IMG/VR virus record: IMGVR_UViG_3300027976_002654
Span: 1-24,933 of that record
Source of the DNA: a virus
Reading direction: 5' to 3' (one strand)
Length of the DNA stretch: 24,933 nucleotides
Made by a program: the position numbers and the translations under genes. Position 1 is the stretch's first letter. Every line of letters starts with the position of its first letter. Under the pieces are notes generated by a model that was not told the DNA's origin, did not search any database, and saw nothing but the letters and a program-made list of their open reading frames with translations. Below are positions 24,130 to 24,933 of this stretch, piece after piece.

Positions 24130-24933
24130 ATGAAACCAAATCTAATTAAGATTTTTAAATTTATAGAGGATAAGACAGGTAAAAAATTAAACAGTGAACA
24201 GTTATTTAAACTAAAACTAACCTATGATCCAAGCTCTCTTACTAAAGAAGATCTAGATATAAAAGGAAATCTTATCCTAAGTGGCTCTAAAATTAAATCA
24301 CTACCAAATGGTTTAACAGTAAAAGGATATCTTGACTTAGATGGCACTAAAATTAAATTACTACCAAATGGTTTAACAGTAAAAGGAGATCTTTACATAA
24401 ATAACACTCTAATTAATTCACTACCAAATGATTTAACAGTAGGAAGAAGTCTTTACTTATTTAACACTCCGATAATTTTTCTACCAGACGGTTTAACAGT
24501 AGGAGGAACTCTTGACTTAAGTAACACTCAAATTCAATCACTACCAAATGATTTAACAGTAAAAGGAGATCTTTACTTAAGTTACTCTAAAATTAAATCA
24601 CTACCAAATGATTTAACAGTAGGAGGATATCTTAACCTAAGTGGCTCTAAAATTGAATCACTACCAAATGATTTAACAGTAGGAGGAAGTCTTTACTTAG
24701 ATGGCACTCCAATTCAATCACTACCAAATGGTTTAACAGTAAAAGGAAATCTTAACCTAAGTGGCTCTAAAATTGAATCACTACCAAATGATTTAACAGT
24801 AGGAGGATATCTTAACCTAAGTGGCTCTAAAATTGAATCACTACCAAATGATTTAACAGTAGGAGGATATCTTGACTTAGAAAACACTCCAATATCTAAA
24901 AAATATACGAAAGAAGAAATAAGAAAAATGGTA
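24130..24933 (+). CDS. 20-residue LRR-like repeat protein, array member 5 (10 units, cut by window end)
   Basis: The frame begins at ATG 24130, seven bases after member 4, with the conserved head. It runs through ten units and into the tail (TPISKKYTKEEIRKMV) where the window stops. By comparison with the paralogues only about nine residues (PNVKGRIYI or similar) and the stop are missing, which predicts 277 residues. It has the hydrophobic IIFLP unit seen in member 3. The array may continue beyond the window. Confidence 0.72.
   Translation, partial: MKPNLIKIFKFIEDKTGKKLNSEQLFKLKLTYDPSSLTKEDLDIKGNLILSGSKIKSLPNGLTVKGYLDLDGTKIKLLPNGLTVKGDLYINNTLINSLPNDLTVGRSLYLFNTPIIFLPDGLTVGGTLDLSNTQIQSLPNDLTVKGDLYLSYSKIKSLPNDLTVGGYLNLSGSKIESLPNDLTVGGSLYLDGTPIQSLPNGLTVKGNLNLSGSKIESLPNDLTVGGYLNLSGSKIESLPNDLTVGGYLDLENTPISKKYTKEEIRKMV

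Larger units (their letters stand above)
21360..24893 (+). repeat. 60-base tandem repeat units within a five-gene array
   Basis: About 42 near-identical 60-base units (8, 7, 7, 10 and 10 per gene) encode the LRR-like 20-residue repeat, interrupted by the conserved head and tail of each gene (about 231 bases combined). Constant parts include TCACTACCAAATG and TTAACAGTA. Variation sits in a fixed set of codons. The duplicated heads and tails also make longer direct repeats of about 660-840 bases, a likely substrate for recombination and an assembly hazard. Confidence 0.85.

Noticed and set aside
21243-24933. CRISPR array
   Set aside because: The 60-base repeats are coding, lack spacers of uniform length between identical short repeats, and keep a single reading frame across each gene.
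21243-24933. Complete diversity-generating retroelement
   Set aside because: The codon pattern is suggestive, but no reverse transcriptase (YxDD-type) gene and no template repeat is visible in this window.

Overview
The window looks like part of a tailed-phage genome (or a prophage-like region) of a Bacteroidota host. All supported genes lie on the + strand, are tightly packed or overlap by a few bases, and the DNA is AT-rich. Almost no gene has a Shine-Dalgarno sequence; starts follow A/T-rich leaders. Several intergenic gaps carry a TTG-N20-TAnnTTnG type promoter, close to the Bacteroidota -33/-7 consensus. One small gene resembles the Bacteroidota histone H1-like (Hc1) family and another resembles DUF4494, both typical of that phylum. 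Phage hallmarks are a stand-alone family A DNA polymerase, a class II ribonucleotide reductase, a MazG-like pyrophosphohydrolase, an HNH homing endonuclease and a GH19 endolysin with holin-like neighbours. Layout: 1-5309 holds small unknown genes, a metallophosphoesterase, QueD, QueE and a purine-type phosphoribosyltransferase. 5310-9311 holds FolE, a DUF4494-like protein, MazG and the reductase. 9332-13374 is one terminator-bounded operon: a DpdA-like DNA guanine transglycosylase, a small beta-rich protein, an amidoligase-like protein, a P-loop kinase, a GNAT-like acetyltransferase and QueF. 13387-16561 holds the HNH gene and DNA polymerase. 16577-18795 holds GroES, GroEL and the H1-like protein. 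18882-19887 holds small unknowns. 19970-21239 is a lysis cassette. 21243 to the window end is a tandem array of five paralogous genes built from a 20-residue leucine-rich repeat; the fifth runs off the end. How the genes work together: FolE, QueD and QueE make 7-carboxy-7-deazaguanine, QueF reduces preQ0 to preQ1, and the DpdA-like enzyme would insert a 7-deazaguanine base into DNA. No QueC is visible, so that step must come from elsewhere in the genome or the host, or be bypassed. The amidoligase, kinase and GNAT genes lie between dpdA and queF with overlapping ends. This makes an undescribed further decoration of the deazaguanine base (for example an acylated preQ1) the most attractive hypothesis in the window. 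The second notable system is the repeat-protein array, whose units vary almost only at the first two positions of a fixed set of codons while the third base stays frozen.
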